Source: Aphrocallistes beatrix (lineage: Eukaryota > Porifera > Hexactinellida > Sceptrulophora > Aphrocallistidae). Taken from it: a stretch of 64,000 nt of DNA. Below the pieces are notes generated by a model. It made no database searches, was not told the origin of the DNA, and worked only from the letters and a program-made list of their open reading frames with translations. Where the stretch lies: contig OY725496.1 in assembly GCA_963281255.1 (NCBI GenBank), forward strand, positions 4,751,723 through 4,815,722, read 5' to 3'. How positions within the stretch are numbered: the stretch's first letter is position 1; each line of letters starts with the position of its first letter. Below are positions 53,250 to 64,000 of this stretch, one piece after another. Made by a program: the position numbers and the translations under genes.

Positions 53250-55600
53250 CATATTTGGGCATAATGTTGTTGGTATTCTCTTCTTTCACTTCCTGTCTAA
53301 TTTTAGTAGCATCGCTATTTTTAGATTGGTGGTTCTCTCTGTCAGCTGTCTCATCAGCTGATTCTGGAGTGTTCTGTGCTGGCACTGATTTTGGAAGTTC
53401 CTCTTTCACTTCCGGAACCTTTGTAGCACCTCCAAACGTGTGAAAATATGATTAATCGAATTACTCTCTACTAAATCAGTATCTATGATGTGTCAACAAT
53501 TTCATTTTAAGCCAATCAATTTTCAGGCTTATACTCAATAGGAAAATTTAAGATTCAGTTATCATAAGAGCTGTACTCAAATGTTTGATTCTGCTTACCC
53601 TCATACCTTTCACCATCTCCATCACCAGGTCTCTGATCTTCTGTTCGTTCTCTTTCTCGTTCTGGAGAAGTGGCAGAATTCTCTCCAACCCCTCACTCTC
53701 CAGCTCCCCTTTAGGCGGGAAAGAGAACTGCCAGCTGTCACTCCCTCCGTGTCTACACACACAACAGCTGATTCTCTGTTCAGATTAAACGAATTCCTGA
53801 TATCATAACTCGTTACTATGTCAGCCAGACACTCAATAAGCCATATTATACTGAAAATAATATATTTTGGAATGCAAGTTTCGAATTTAAAACTATCTGG
53901 AATATTATTCCCATTTTAAAATAGATTCTGCAATCAGCTGATTTATCTACATTTTCACAATTGTCCTTTAACAAGAACTTCACACTTCTGAAATGCAGTT
54001 TGTGCTGTATTGAGTATGGAAAAGTATGTTACCAATCTTTAGATAGGATTATACTTTAAAGAGAAATGGCTAATAATACATTTGTTCATAATCAACATTT
54101 ATTTGTTTGTTTTTTTTATTTTGAAAGTTGTGATGAAACAAATAAACAACATTCTGGAGGTGGGTCACTACTACCTGATTGAGAGTTGGTCTCTGTTGAA
54201 GTATTGCTTCACAGAACCTTTGTTAACAACCCTCATCTTGCTTTTAGCAGCTGCTGACAACATTGTCTTCACAATAGCCCACACGGCATTCATTATCCAT
54301 GGTACTTCATGCACGTAGATAGAGCCTAATTTCATTGGATAATACTGAATGAATAGGTTTATGATGAACTTCACAAGGTCCATGTCTGAGTTTGAGTATC
54401 CAGCATCTGAACAGTCAAGAAATACCGATATGTCCCGATCAGGGAAATATCTAGATGGAGAAAGGTGTGAAATGGAGTTTGTTGGAGCATTACAATTGTA
54501 ACTCAACCAATCAAATTCGAGGTGGACATACATAGTATAACATTGCAACGAAAGTTAATTATAGAAATGCAATTATTGTTACGCTGAATCAGTACCAGTG
54601 CATTCCTATTGGTTAAAATCTACTTAAAATGTACTTGCAAACTAATACACTATTCACTTGCAAGCACTACATAGTGTACGATACGATGTGTATACTGATT
54701 AGATTCACATCTTAATATATTATAATATGCTCAAACTTTGGTCAGTTAATTTATCAATTGGGGTGTTAAAATTTCGTTTCAAAAACCACTATGTTTCTTC
54801 ACAGTCTAAAGTTGGTTATTGCTACATATTTTCTTATTCCTCTTAACAACTCTGGAGTAACAAACATCAATATACTTATATATATTCTTTTAAACTCCTC
54901 TAGGGAGAAATCGAATGTCTAGGAAATTTTGTAGGCATAATTCATGGAAAATGTCAAATTAGAAGTCTATTTATAAACCAACAAAGTCTTAAATTTAAAA
55001 CAAAATGGAACCTGTCATGTCTTTCTACAAGAAATAGAAGAAATCGTCTGAGCATATCTCCTCTGTCTTTGTGGTGAAGTCTGATGTTAATGTAAATGAC
55101 GTCACTTCCGTCTTTATCCTGACCTCGAGGATAGCAGATGCCAGACTTAAGCAGATCCTCGTTGATATCCTGAACAAGAAATATCAGCCAATCAAAATGC
55201 AGCTTCAGAATTTTAGTATTTTGGTGAATGAACTACATCAGTTTTGCGGAAAATGTGATAAATTATTTTGGTCAGAAATTTGTATGTTAAACTCATCCTA
55301 TATTTAGTACTAACATCAAATCCTTAGATACAAACTGCGCACCTGGAATGTGAAATCATTCACATTATAAGAGTTCCGGAAGTGAAGAGCTGTCACTAAC
55401 ATCTTCAAGCAATCAGTCTCATTTCCAGAAAGATAAAGCCGCTGTTTCGCAAACCGATAGGCGTACTTAGGATCTGTCTGGACTCTGTCCATGTCTCGAG
55501 CATCGATTTCCTTGTCGCTAGCGTATTCCGTCCGTATTCTCTCCCTCAGATACTGACTCACTTCCTGGATTCTCTCTTCGTCCACTCCTACTGCTGCCAT
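53250..55600 (-). pseudogene. truncated MOSPD2-like copy (CRAL-TRIO part only)
   Basis: Exons 1-5 correspond to the complete gene: 55343-55600, 55012-55169, 54175-54450, 53599-53752 and 53250-53429. All open reading and splice sites are kept, but exons 6-7 (MSP domain and membrane anchor) are missing; a piece of NLR 3' region follows instead. Exon 4 has lost one base near its 3' end (GTGAAAGG against GTGCAAAGG). Using the GTATGAG donor eight bases earlier than the original would restore the frame into exon 5. Exons 1 and 4 are almost identical to the complete gene while exons 2 and 3 differ at many residues. It could be a decaying copy or a gene for a soluble Sec14-like protein ending in a captured exon. 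Confidence 0.75.
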
Positions 55601-57770
55601 GCTATGCACTGAATGTTAGGAGAAATTGTCACAGAAATCTTACACTCCGTATCTCATTGTAAATGATGGCCATGAAATGTTTACACAAATCTATCAAATG
55701 CTGTCCTCTCTAACTCCATAAATGGACAATTGTGACTTAACTATTCTCTGTGTAGGTCCATCTAATTTAAAAACCGAAATATCACAACTACTTCTGTCGT
55801 CAAATGGCACTAGACTTTATCATCTCTAAAAACTTGCTTGGGCAAAGAACTTAAATAAACTTTCCTATTCTCTATCTAAAAACTCCAAAATCAACTATTG
55901 CAATGGTATATTTTTGCAAAATTTCCATCCTGCAATCTTTTTTAGAAGTAAACAACGAGTTTTCATTCCATCTTGTTTTTCTTGACGAAATCGACGGGAA
56001 ATTCCATTGCAGCGTATCTGTTGCTTACCCAATCGCGATCGAGATACGAGGCAGCTTTTAAAAAAACTCAAATTTAATTGGTTAGTACAATGTATCACTT
56101 ATCTTAGTTACAGTTACTCCTCTAAAGAATTTCCCGTTAATAAACTATTTTCTATGCAAATTTAAACTGATGAGCTTATAAAGTCTAAACTGATGAGCTT
56201 ATAAAGAACTATTAAATTTCAAGACTTCGTTAATGAGTGTAGTACCACGATGTTAGTGTGGGATAGCACTACCATGGGTTAGTGTGTAGAGTTGCCATAC
56301 CAGCTAACACTACGCAATCATGTCTCAGTTCATTAGCACAAGTTCAATATTTAAAATTAGAAAAGAACTTTCATAAAAAGATTCTAATATTTGGATTGAG
56401 TAGATAGAGTTTATGTTAAAGGTGTTGACACTTTGACACTTTTTAGTTGAGTGTTTTTAAATGTGAAGATTTATATTTTATCATGCCATATATACCACAA
56501 CTCTAGTTTTCCAATATTAGCTAGTGAGCACGAATAGTTTAAGAACTTCCATTATACAATGTAATGAAATGCCAATGACACAATGTGTTTCCAAGATAAA
56601 CAGCTTAGTTGGTAGAGGAACGTAGTTAAATGGACCACTGAGCTAATAGCTATATTTAGAACTGGTATTATACATGAAAATGATTCCCAAACTTGTAAGC
56701 ACTTTATTGTGTAAAGAGAAATTCAACCATGAAACATTCTGTACTTATCTCAGTTATTTATGAACTAATATTTGTTTATATTGTGTATTTAGTGTCCCAG
56801 TAAATAAATAAACAAACAGCTTGAAAGAAAGGGAGTTTAATGTGTGAATATAACAACAACAGAATGGCATTGGAATGCGATACGAGTTAACTAGTTGAGT
56901 TAGAGAGCATAGGGATGAGATGTACTGCATAGATAGAACAGGAAGTAGCAGTGAGCAGACAGGAAGTAGAGAGGTGTCAAGTGTCACTCTAGAGGATACA
57001 AACAAATATACTGTTAATCAGGGTAGCAACAGATATGCTGCAATGGAATGCACACGCCTTTTTTCATAAATTCATCCAAAAAGTGGTGCATGATGATTGG
57101 TTAAAATCGTGGCACTTCTGCATTAATCATTACAAACTTACGTGATGCAATAGCAGAGATGTAGCATAGCTAAGTGTGACATAGGAATGCTGAGAGGTGA
57201 GAAAGAACGGAGATAGGAAGATACACAAAGAGAGATATTCTCAAAGATTTTGTGATAGCGGAAAGATGGTCGCGAGGAAAATTCGTCGCTGGGAAATATC
57301 AGAGATGTTTGAAAATTAAATCGCGTCAAAGTAGGCATTTTATGTCGGAAACGTTAGAACAGTGAGAAAGTGAGCATTTTCAGTTTGAAACTGATTCAAA
57401 TTGAAAGTGAATTTTATTTCCTAGCGAAGAAATTTTCCTCGCGACTATTTTTCTGCCATTCTTGTGATAGGTAACGATTAAAAAGATTAGGAACAGAATT
57501 CTCTAAGCGATTCAGACGATTTACATTTCAAATTCTCAATTAATGAAATTAGATTTCATAGGAATAATTTTCAGTCTAAATTAATGAAATATTAAATAAA
57601 CCGACAGAAAGAATTTAGATTTGTAATACTCCGAGGGAATACTGATGCTCGATTTTATCAGAAAAGTAACTTTTATTTGGCCGTATTTGAGTAAATATTG
57701 TTAGACTGAAAATATTAGAAATTAGAGCAATGATTCTAAGATTAAATAATAAATCAGAGTTTACCTTTGT
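55601..57770. other. 3' region of right NLR and MOSPD2-copy promoter region
   Basis: 56558-57770 mirrors the left NLR 3' region, including the inverted-repeat element at 57246-57470 and the likely non-coding exon borders. 56210-56330 mirrors 40655-40750. Near 55990-56040 there is a third, plus-strand occurrence of the CCATTGCAGCGTATCTGTTG segment. No coding frame is supported. Confidence 0.5.
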
Positions 57771-60700
57771 TTAGAGGAGTTGTATCTCGACAGAGCATTC
57801 CTCTGCTGCTAGCACGAGGCTCTGTAGTTGGAAGTCTGGTCGGAAGAGCTCAGCTTTATAAATGGTTAGTTTTCGTATCTGTGGGAGTGTCTGGATGAGA
57901 CACGACAGAGTGCGACACGATTCCGGAGTGAGATCACAACTTGATATCAACAAACTCCTGATGGCAGGATGGTGAGTGAGGCTGTGACACACCACCCACA
58001 GACCTTCATCTCGTAAAGGGACAGCTGTGAGTCCAAAGAAAACTAGAGATCTCAGAGCTGACACAGCTTCGTACCAGCAGCTGATGTCGTGAAGAGGAAA
58101 CTTAGTGTTTGTTAGCAACAGGAACACGAGGTTGGAACAGGAATGGAGAGTAGGGAGGAAACTACTCCAGTCGTGGAACCCAGCTAAGTGTAGGAAAGGT
58201 AAGTCTAAATGTCTCAACGAGTTGCTGTTCCTATTTATAAGCTGGACTATCCTGTCTCTGTGGGATTCATTAGATGGAGGGAACTGAGTAGACAGTAGAC
58301 CCAGAAAAGTTACGCGGCTAAGCGACTGCAAGGAAGGCAGAAGTGCGAAGGGATCTAATTTGGTTACACAATACAACTCTTGTAAGGAAGAGAGACCTGA
58401 TAAGAAGTCAGGAGTGAAGGGATAGGCATTACGATCTCGAATGTACAGTCCAGTAACCTGATGATAGCCAATGGACTGCTGGAGAATGGACCAATCAGAA
58501 ATATCAGAAGAGCGCCAAAAGTAAATATTCTCAATGGAAGAGAATTGATTGGTTAGTCGGTGCAACATTTCTAACGAACAATTAGAATCATTCAAGCCTA
58601 AACTCCCAACGAATTGATTGGTTCGGAACAGCTGTACATTCTCTACTAGTTTACATTCATGTAGGTATATACTAATTTTAGTGTCAGGTGGCAGAGTGGT
58701 GGTGGTGAGGAGACGTGTGTACCGTGCAAGAGAAGAGGAGGTCTTAAAACCAAAGAACAGAGCCAGGTAGCAGAGAGAGCAGGAAGAGAGCTGATGCAAG
58801 AACTCACTGAACTGCTCAGGACTTATCAACTGAGTATCAATATGGATCAATTTGATTCTACTCACATATCTCAGTGACTGTACGAAACAGTACCACTCGT
58901 TAGGAGACACGACGATACCACGGAAATAGAAGTATAGAGGATGTGGTAGATACTTATCGTAGTAGTAGCAGAACTGCTTACGAATGGTCTCAGGGTTCGT
59001 TTCGCATATGATGGTAGCCAGCATGAGGAAGGTGGAGGTGAATTTGTACCAATCAGATACTGCAACAAGTATCGGAGTATACTGGAGTTGATGGATCATT
59101 GGCATGTCATGCATTGGCATCGGGGTGGGTGTCAGTTTATGACATAAAATAGGAATAATGGCGCCTGTGTTCCCCTTCAAGAGGCCACACGAGAACCGGA
59201 TCACCATCTTGAACATGGAGAAAGTGGCAGAGGAGGAAACGAGGTATCGAATCATGGCGCATTGGTCAGACCAGCTGTTCGCACGGAAGAATAAGGCCGA
59301 CATGAACTCTTGAATTGTGAGATGTGTGAACGTCCACACCTTCTCTTTCTCGCCCACTTTCACCTCCTTAATGCAGGACTCCATCAGACCGAGACGCTCA
59401 CTCTCCACATCTCCGTCGTCCAGGCAGAGAGGGATCGCATTGCTGGACGTCAAATGTCTGTCGAAAACGCCGTCGTACGCCTCTTCTCCGATGGCACGGA
59501 TGCACTCCTGGATGCCCGGGTGGAAATCGGACATGCTCGACACATTCTTCATGTAGGCAGTTAGACTCATTCGCGACAACTGGCGCCTGATTATGTAGAC
59601 CACCAACTCGGAGTAGAGGTTCGTCAGGGTGTAGGAGAGGATGGAGGCGGCCTGGTTGAAGAGGGAGCTGAACAGACTCGCATTCACGGGGACGAGTGCC
59701 AGTTGGTTAATCTCATCGTGTCGCCGTAGCAGCTGCCGAACGGCGGACAGTTTCTGCTCGTTAGGAATTCGCTTTTGGAAATAGAGGTCTCGGTTGCTAG
59801 GAGAGAACCCCACCACCTGGAAATAGGAATCGACTCGGAAGGTGGCGCCGTGCTGGTGGGACAGTTGGGACCATGCACCGGGTCTGCTCGTGATGAGGAA
59901 GCTCGCTCGGGAGAGGAGTCCTCGACGCAGGATCAGGCTCAGGAGAGTGGACTGGAACGGGACCTTCTTGGTGAACTCGTCCACCCCGTCTATGATGACC
60001 AGCAGGGACTCTCCGTCAGTTTCCACCAGCCGTTTGGAGAGGGACTCGGACCACTTGGAGAATGCGGACATGCTGATGGCGAGCCATTCCTGGACAAATT
60101 GACGCGTCACGATGCGACCCTTATCATTTCTGGTGGCTTCCATTTTATGCCACTTCTCACTTCTACACGGGATGTACAGAACGAATTGGAAATTGCTCAC
60201 TTCGCTAATCCCGAATCTAAACGCAATATTTTTGCAGAGAAAAGTCTTCCCACTTCCCGGGCTTCCTATCATCAACCACAACTGAGGAAATGAGTCAAGG
60301 GTGGTGGCTAGGATTTCGTCGAAGTTCACTTCCTCCACATATGTCAATTTAGCTACCATGGCCCTAATGTTACTGATTTCGGTCAGACTGGACTCTTCTG
60401 ACTCTGCCTCTACTATAGGGACCTCCTCTACAACGGTCAACGGCGTGTAGATATGCTCCATGGACTCAGTATTCTCACTCTCGAACGTGACACTCACTTT
60501 GGAATGTTGGATTTTCAGATAATCCCTCAGCCTACTACGACACTCTTCCTCCCCCTCACTCTCCCCGCACTCGATTTCATTGGAGAACAAATCGCGGAAT
60601 TCGGTTTTGGTTATTTGCGAGAAAGTGGCACTATACGATGACAGTTGGGACGCTATGTCATTTCGTTTTACCCTTTCCATTAACTCAGAAAGTTCAGTTA

Positions 60701-61151
60701 GGTCCTTGGTTATTAAATTGTTCTCTAAGCACAGCTTAAGCACCTCTCTTGCCTGGATCTTACCGGTTCTACGCGTACTTATTTGCGAAACGATTATTTT
60801 CCATTGTCTGGACGTAACATCGTCTGCTAACATACGAACGAGCGTTTTCACGGATCGCGGTTCTTCGTGTCTCACGGTTTGCTTGGAAGATGGTGTGCAC
60901 AGCCATTCCAGTTTTCCGGCTTTTGCTAGGATGTCACTTCTTCCCATCACTTTCAGTGCATCATGGAACGTCACAGGGTCATAGTCCTCCCACGTTTTAG
61001 CTGTGTTGAGGAAGTCAATTGGATCCTCGATTTCTTCGGCCATTCTCGCTGGGATTTGTAGCGCATTTTTGAGCGTTTCCAGGATGGGACTTGTCAACAG
61101 TTCATCCAATTCGGCGAATGTCTCTACTTCATCCTTGTTGAGTTTTTCCAT
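57771..61151 (-). CDS. NLR immune receptor (NACHT-LRR), right copy
   Basis: A 1126-residue single-exon NLR, convergent with the one at 35599. Its N-terminus (about 1-225) again looks like two helical death-fold modules but shares only roughly a third of residues with the left copy (common points: QxPAxMAE, DFL, KTW, DP, GRSD). From YLKIQHSK onward the proteins differ at only scattered sites. Walker A GSPGSGKT starts at residue 296. Walker B, TSRP and FTHLTIQEF are intact, and substitutions in the LRR part cluster (for example residues 750-980), possibly the ligand side. A 5' UTR intron (61157-62020) is predicted. Both copies look functional. Cytosolic immune sensing is inferred from the family. 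Confidence 0.93.
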   Translation of the reverse strand: MEKLNKDEVETFAELDELLTSPILETLKNALQIPARMAEEIEDPIDFLNTAKTWEDYDPVTFHDALKVMGRSDILAKAGKLEWLCTPSSKQTVRHEEPRSVKTLVRMLADDVTSRQWKIIVSQISTRRTGKIQAREVLKLCLENNLITKDLTELSELMERVKRNDIASQLSSYSATFSQITKTEFRDLFSNEIECGESEGEEECRSRLRDYLKIQHSKVSVTFESENTESMEHIYTPLTVVEEVPIVEAESEESSLTEISNIRAMVAKLTYVEEVNFDEILATTLDSFPQLWLMIGSPGSGKTFLCKNIAFRFGISEVSNFQFVLYIPCRSEKWHKMEATRNDKGRIVTRQFVQEWLAISMSAFSKWSESLSKRLVETDGESLLVIIDGVDEFTKKVPFQSTLLSLILRRGLLSRASFLITSRPGAWSQLSHQHGATFRVDSYFQVVGFSPSNRDLYFQKRIPNEQKLSAVRQLLRRHDEINQLALVPVNASLFSSLFNQAASILSYTLTNLYSELVVYIIRRQLSRMSLTAYMKNVSSMSDFHPGIQECIRAIGEEAYDGVFDRHLTSSNAIPLCLDDGDVESERLGLMESCIKEVKVGEKEKVWTFTHLTIQEFMSALFFRANSWSDQCAMIRYLVSSSATFSMFKMVIRFSCGLLKGNTGAIIPILCHKLTPTPMPMHDMPMIHQLQYTPILVAVSDWYKFTSTFLMLATIICETNPETIRKQFCYYYDKYLPHPLYFYFRGIVVSPNEWYCFVQSLRYVSRIKLIHIDTQLISPEQFSEFLHQLSSCSLCYLALFFGFKTSSSLARYTRLLTTTTLPPDTKISIYLHECKLVENVQLFRTNQFVGSLGLNDSNCSLEMLHRLTNQFSSIENIYFWRSSDISDWSILQQSIGYHQVTGLYIRDRNAYPFTPDFLSGLSSLQELYCVTKLDPFALLPSLQSLSRVTFLGLLSTQFPPSNESHRDRIVQLINRNSNSLRHLDLPFLHLAGFHDWSSFLPTLHSCSNLVFLLLTNTKFPLHDISCWYEAVSALRSLVFFGLTAVPLRDEGLWVVCHSLTHHPAIRSLLISSCDLTPESCRTLSCLIQTLPQIRKLTIYKAELFRPDFQLQSLVLAAEECSVEIQLL

Positions 61152-61156
61152 TATTT

Positions 61157-62020
61157 CTATAGAGAAAGAACGGTGTTAATAAAATGTTTTTTATTGGCTA
61201 ATTTTGGTGTTTGGTGTTTTACCATTGGATTTTCAGATGTTTCTCCTTTTTGTTTGTAAATAAAGATGTTTTCATGGCACAAAGTTTTGAGCTCAATTTT
61301 TTTGGTTCTCATTTTGTGAAAGTTTTACGAATGAATCATAATACTCGTAACATCGTACATCTATACTCACTGTTACTTGTATAACCGACAATGCTTGAAA
61401 TTGCAGAAAAATCATGAAATTTAGTAAACTATTAACACAAAATTGGTTCAAATCTTCTTTGGTTTATCTATAAATATATGTTTATTGATGATTTTATGTG
61501 TCTGTCTTAAGGTAAATATGTTCTAAAACATCAGCAATGGAATGTAAGAAATTCACAACCTCTCATGTCAATAATCTCCCCTTAACTCCAACAATTCATT
61601 CGAACGAATTAACATACAGTGTAATTAACATATTATTATTAGTAACTCAGGTTTTGTTCACGAAAATGTTGCTAATATGCGAAGTTGCTAATAAAGGAAC
61701 AGAATTGAAGTACAAAATCTAAACTTGGTACTTGAAATTGGTTGCTAATAGGCTAACTCCACCTAGAAACAACCAAATTGAAAGAGAATATAGTGGAGTG
61801 AAAGTGTATTCAGACCAGGAAGCGTGAAACTTAATAGTAAGTAGCTGTGGAGCTTTGAGAAAAAATAATTCGTTATTTTGAAAGGTCTTAAACAATAGAT
61901 TTGGTTATTACAATGCATTTTAGCATAATTCCTCTGCAATTCCTGTTAGGAAGCACTCAGTTTAGAATATTGTGAAACTTTAACAAAGATAACAACGTTT
62001 AAATAATTTCTCTCTCTTAC
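61157..62020 (-). other. predicted 5' UTR intron of the right NLR
   Basis: The donor CTCAAG/GTAAGAGAG at 62021/62020 matches the left arm exactly. The acceptor TTTCTCTATAG ends at 61157, five nucleotides before the ATG, and is different from the left copy's acceptor. Homology to the left intron stops about 75 nt before the acceptor. Confidence 0.6.
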
Positions 62021-64000
62021 CTTGAGTTATAAGTACTCTGTCTTGAGATTAGAATTCTGAAAGTAAATACTCTAAAAATAGAATATAAAATATGAATATT
62101 TGTTACGATAAAGATAGTTGAATTAATTCTCCCATTGCATACAGGATGGTTAGAATACAGAGAAATCCTTAACAAATCAAAATCGAAGTTTCAGATATTT
62201 CTTTTGGTAATTCACTCTTAGTTCTTTAAACAACATTTTACAACAATTCAAAAATTAAATTAAGGAATTTTTGTTAGAAGTAATTTGTAAATGTTTTGGA
62301 AAATCATTAAATAACGAACTTAAAAGTAAAGTTAGATTGAAAGTTTGTTAAGTGAACAAATTTACTCAAATTTTCCTCTGAGAAACCTCGTTTTTTTTCA
62401 TGAAAATATTCTTAAAACATATAAAAAATTGATTTGCACATTTGTGATTATAACTTCGCTATAGGATGGTGTCTCAGGAAAATTACACAATTCTTAAATA
62501 ATCTAATTGAGTTAAACGCTGAAATTCGTGACTCAATTAACAGATCATTGCCAATAGAGGAACAGAAATAGAGATGGACTACCTGGCTATTACTCCATGT
62601 AGCTTCCTATTTAGCCAATTTAAACTGAATTTTTAAAAGCGACGGAATTCTATTTTTTGAAAATGAATAATAATAATAATTAAGCAAAAACAAAATTGCC
62701 ATAAAATTGTCAAAATTCATGAATAACACATTTAAGTCAACCAAGTTTTAAATAGAAATGGAAGGTAGCTGAGTAGAATTCCAGTGAAATGAAAATATTT
62801 AAATTTTGGAAAAGTCATTTGATGATAAAGACTTAAGTCGTTGTGTAGTATTACTATTGTTAACAAAGTACCATGGATTTTGCTAACTCATTTCCGGTTA
62901 AGTCATTTTGAGCGGGGAAACTTTAGAAATGTGGGATCCATGCTATAAATAGAACGGACCCCAGGTCATTAGTTGGTTTAATTAATAAACTATAAGTATC
63001 CATGGTATTATTGTTAAATAAGACAGCCACAAATAGAAATTATTAGTTTCCATGGTCTATAATGAAGAATTGATGTAATGATAGTTCACTAGCATCCATG
63101 GTGTACTTAGTAGCTCAGTGTAGAATCGATTCAGAATGAATAGAGTTACTTTAATGTGTGTCAATTGTGTGTTAATATTATGTCTCATATCTATGCTATG
63201 TCTATCGAATCGAATGCAAATCTATTCATTAATAAATTCACGCAATTTAAAAAGATTTTGTACAATTTTATAAATTCAAAAACTCTATTCGAAAAATAAA
63301 ATAATTGAATCTTTCTGTATTTTTTTAAGGATTAAAAGGAACAAAAAACTGGAAAATTTCGAATATATATTTTTTAAGATTTAGGAAGAGAAATGAATAA
63401 TCAAAATGTTACTTTTTTGCAATAATTGATAGTTTTAAGTAAAACAAAAGTTAAAGTTTGTACTAGCAGTATAGAATCGAGAAAATAGATTTTAGTAATT
63501 TCGAGATATTTTTTAGTTCCACGAATCGTTGAGAATTTGAGTTAGAATTTCAAAACAGATTTTGTATATTAAAGTAAAGAAATTAATTTTAAGTTAAATT
63601 AAGAGAATAACTAACTTTTCAATGATTGAAGCGAGGTCTCTATTCGTGTGTTTCTGTACTGAACCGTCGTAATGATATGATTCAATGTATCAATTCAGTT
63701 CAGTTTGGCTTTGAAGCTTTTCGAAAATTGATTTCGTGTAATGATTGATTGTTTTGTTTGCTGTTAAAGCTGTTGTTATTGTTGTTGTTTATGTGAAGAT
63801 GGATTATTCTCAGATTGTCAGTATATATAGAAATCGGATAGATTAAAGAGAGTTTGGATCACAGAACTCTCAACCTTACTACAACCACATTAACAGTTAA
63901 TTAATGGAAATGTGAGAATATGTCCCTTCAGCAAATTCCTCGCTGATGCAATAGTCAGGTGCACTCGTTATCAATTCTAATTCACAGCTCTTCTACCTCA

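Larger units (their letters stand above)
53250..64000 (-). repeat. right arm of a large inverted duplication (runs off window)
   Basis: The inverse counterpart of 32664-45000. Its outer end is cut by the window: the final bases still match 32664-32710, so the arm may extend further. It carries MOSPD2 exons 1-5 only and the second NLR. Compared with the left arm it lacks the TTAA module, the pogo-type MITE at 34119 and the hAT-like block. Confidence 0.9.

Noticed and set aside
59775..60293. 172-codon open frame antisense to the right NLR NACHT region
   Set aside because: A mirror of the conserved NACHT coding sequence, with a similar shadow in the left copy. Codon composition follows the sense gene.

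Overview
The window looks like nuclear DNA of an early-branching animal, most probably a sponge. It is AT-rich, with short GT-AG introns, many miniature DNA transposons and no bacterial features. The proteins are typical eukaryotic or metazoan families: ALG11, an AIMP1/EMAP-II homologue, a MOSPD2 homologue, a tetraspanin, an LRAT/PLAAT-type protein, a kelch protein, AIG1-type GTPases and NLR (NACHT-LRR) receptors. The sponge assignment is an inference from the mix of NLRs, AIG1-like GTPases and compact gene structure; no species-level marker is visible.

Layout. 1-4.5 kb: apparently non-coding. 4.5-8.4 kb: two NmrA-like genes head to head. 8.7-11.9 kb: a tandem pair of multi-pass membrane protein genes whose 3' halves are almost identical. 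12.1-21.5 kb: three tandem units of about 3.1-3.2 kb, each with one AIG1/GIMAP-like GTPase. 22.7-25.6 kb: tetraspanin and ALG11. 26.6-29.3 kb: a two-exon LRAT/PLAAT-like gene whose intron holds an intact mariner nested in an older inverted-repeat element. 29.3-32.6 kb: repeat-rich. 32.66-64.0 kb: a very large, imperfect inverted duplication. Its arms carry two convergent NLR genes (35.6-39.0 kb plus strand, 57.8-61.2 kb minus strand) and two copies of the 5' part of a MOSPD2-like gene. Between the arms lie the MOSPD2 3' exons, AIMP1 and the kelch gene. The right arm runs off the window end.

Most notable. (1) The two NLRs are nearly identical from about residue 225 to the end and in their flanks, but their N-terminal death-fold-like halves are only distantly alike. 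The difference is a sharply bounded block of about 0.7 kb starting inside the 5' UTR intron and ending just before the NACHT region, which looks like a replaceable N-terminal cassette. (2) A TTAA-flanked module of about 115 bp, with a TATA box next to tandem GAAANN (IRF/ISRE-like) motifs, sits upstream of GTPase copies 2 and 3 and again 2 kb upstream of the left NLR. It is absent from the matching sites of GTPase copy 1 and the right NLR. This suggests a mobile promoter or immune-response element. (3) Several duplications show gene conversion, exon truncation and occupied/empty transposon sites, so the order of events can be read.

Housekeeping genes (N-glycosylation, tRNA synthetase complex, membrane contact) lie among expanding candidate immune genes (GTPases, NLRs). 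Exon coordinates were read by eye from splice sites and reading phase; where a junction is uncertain this is stated.
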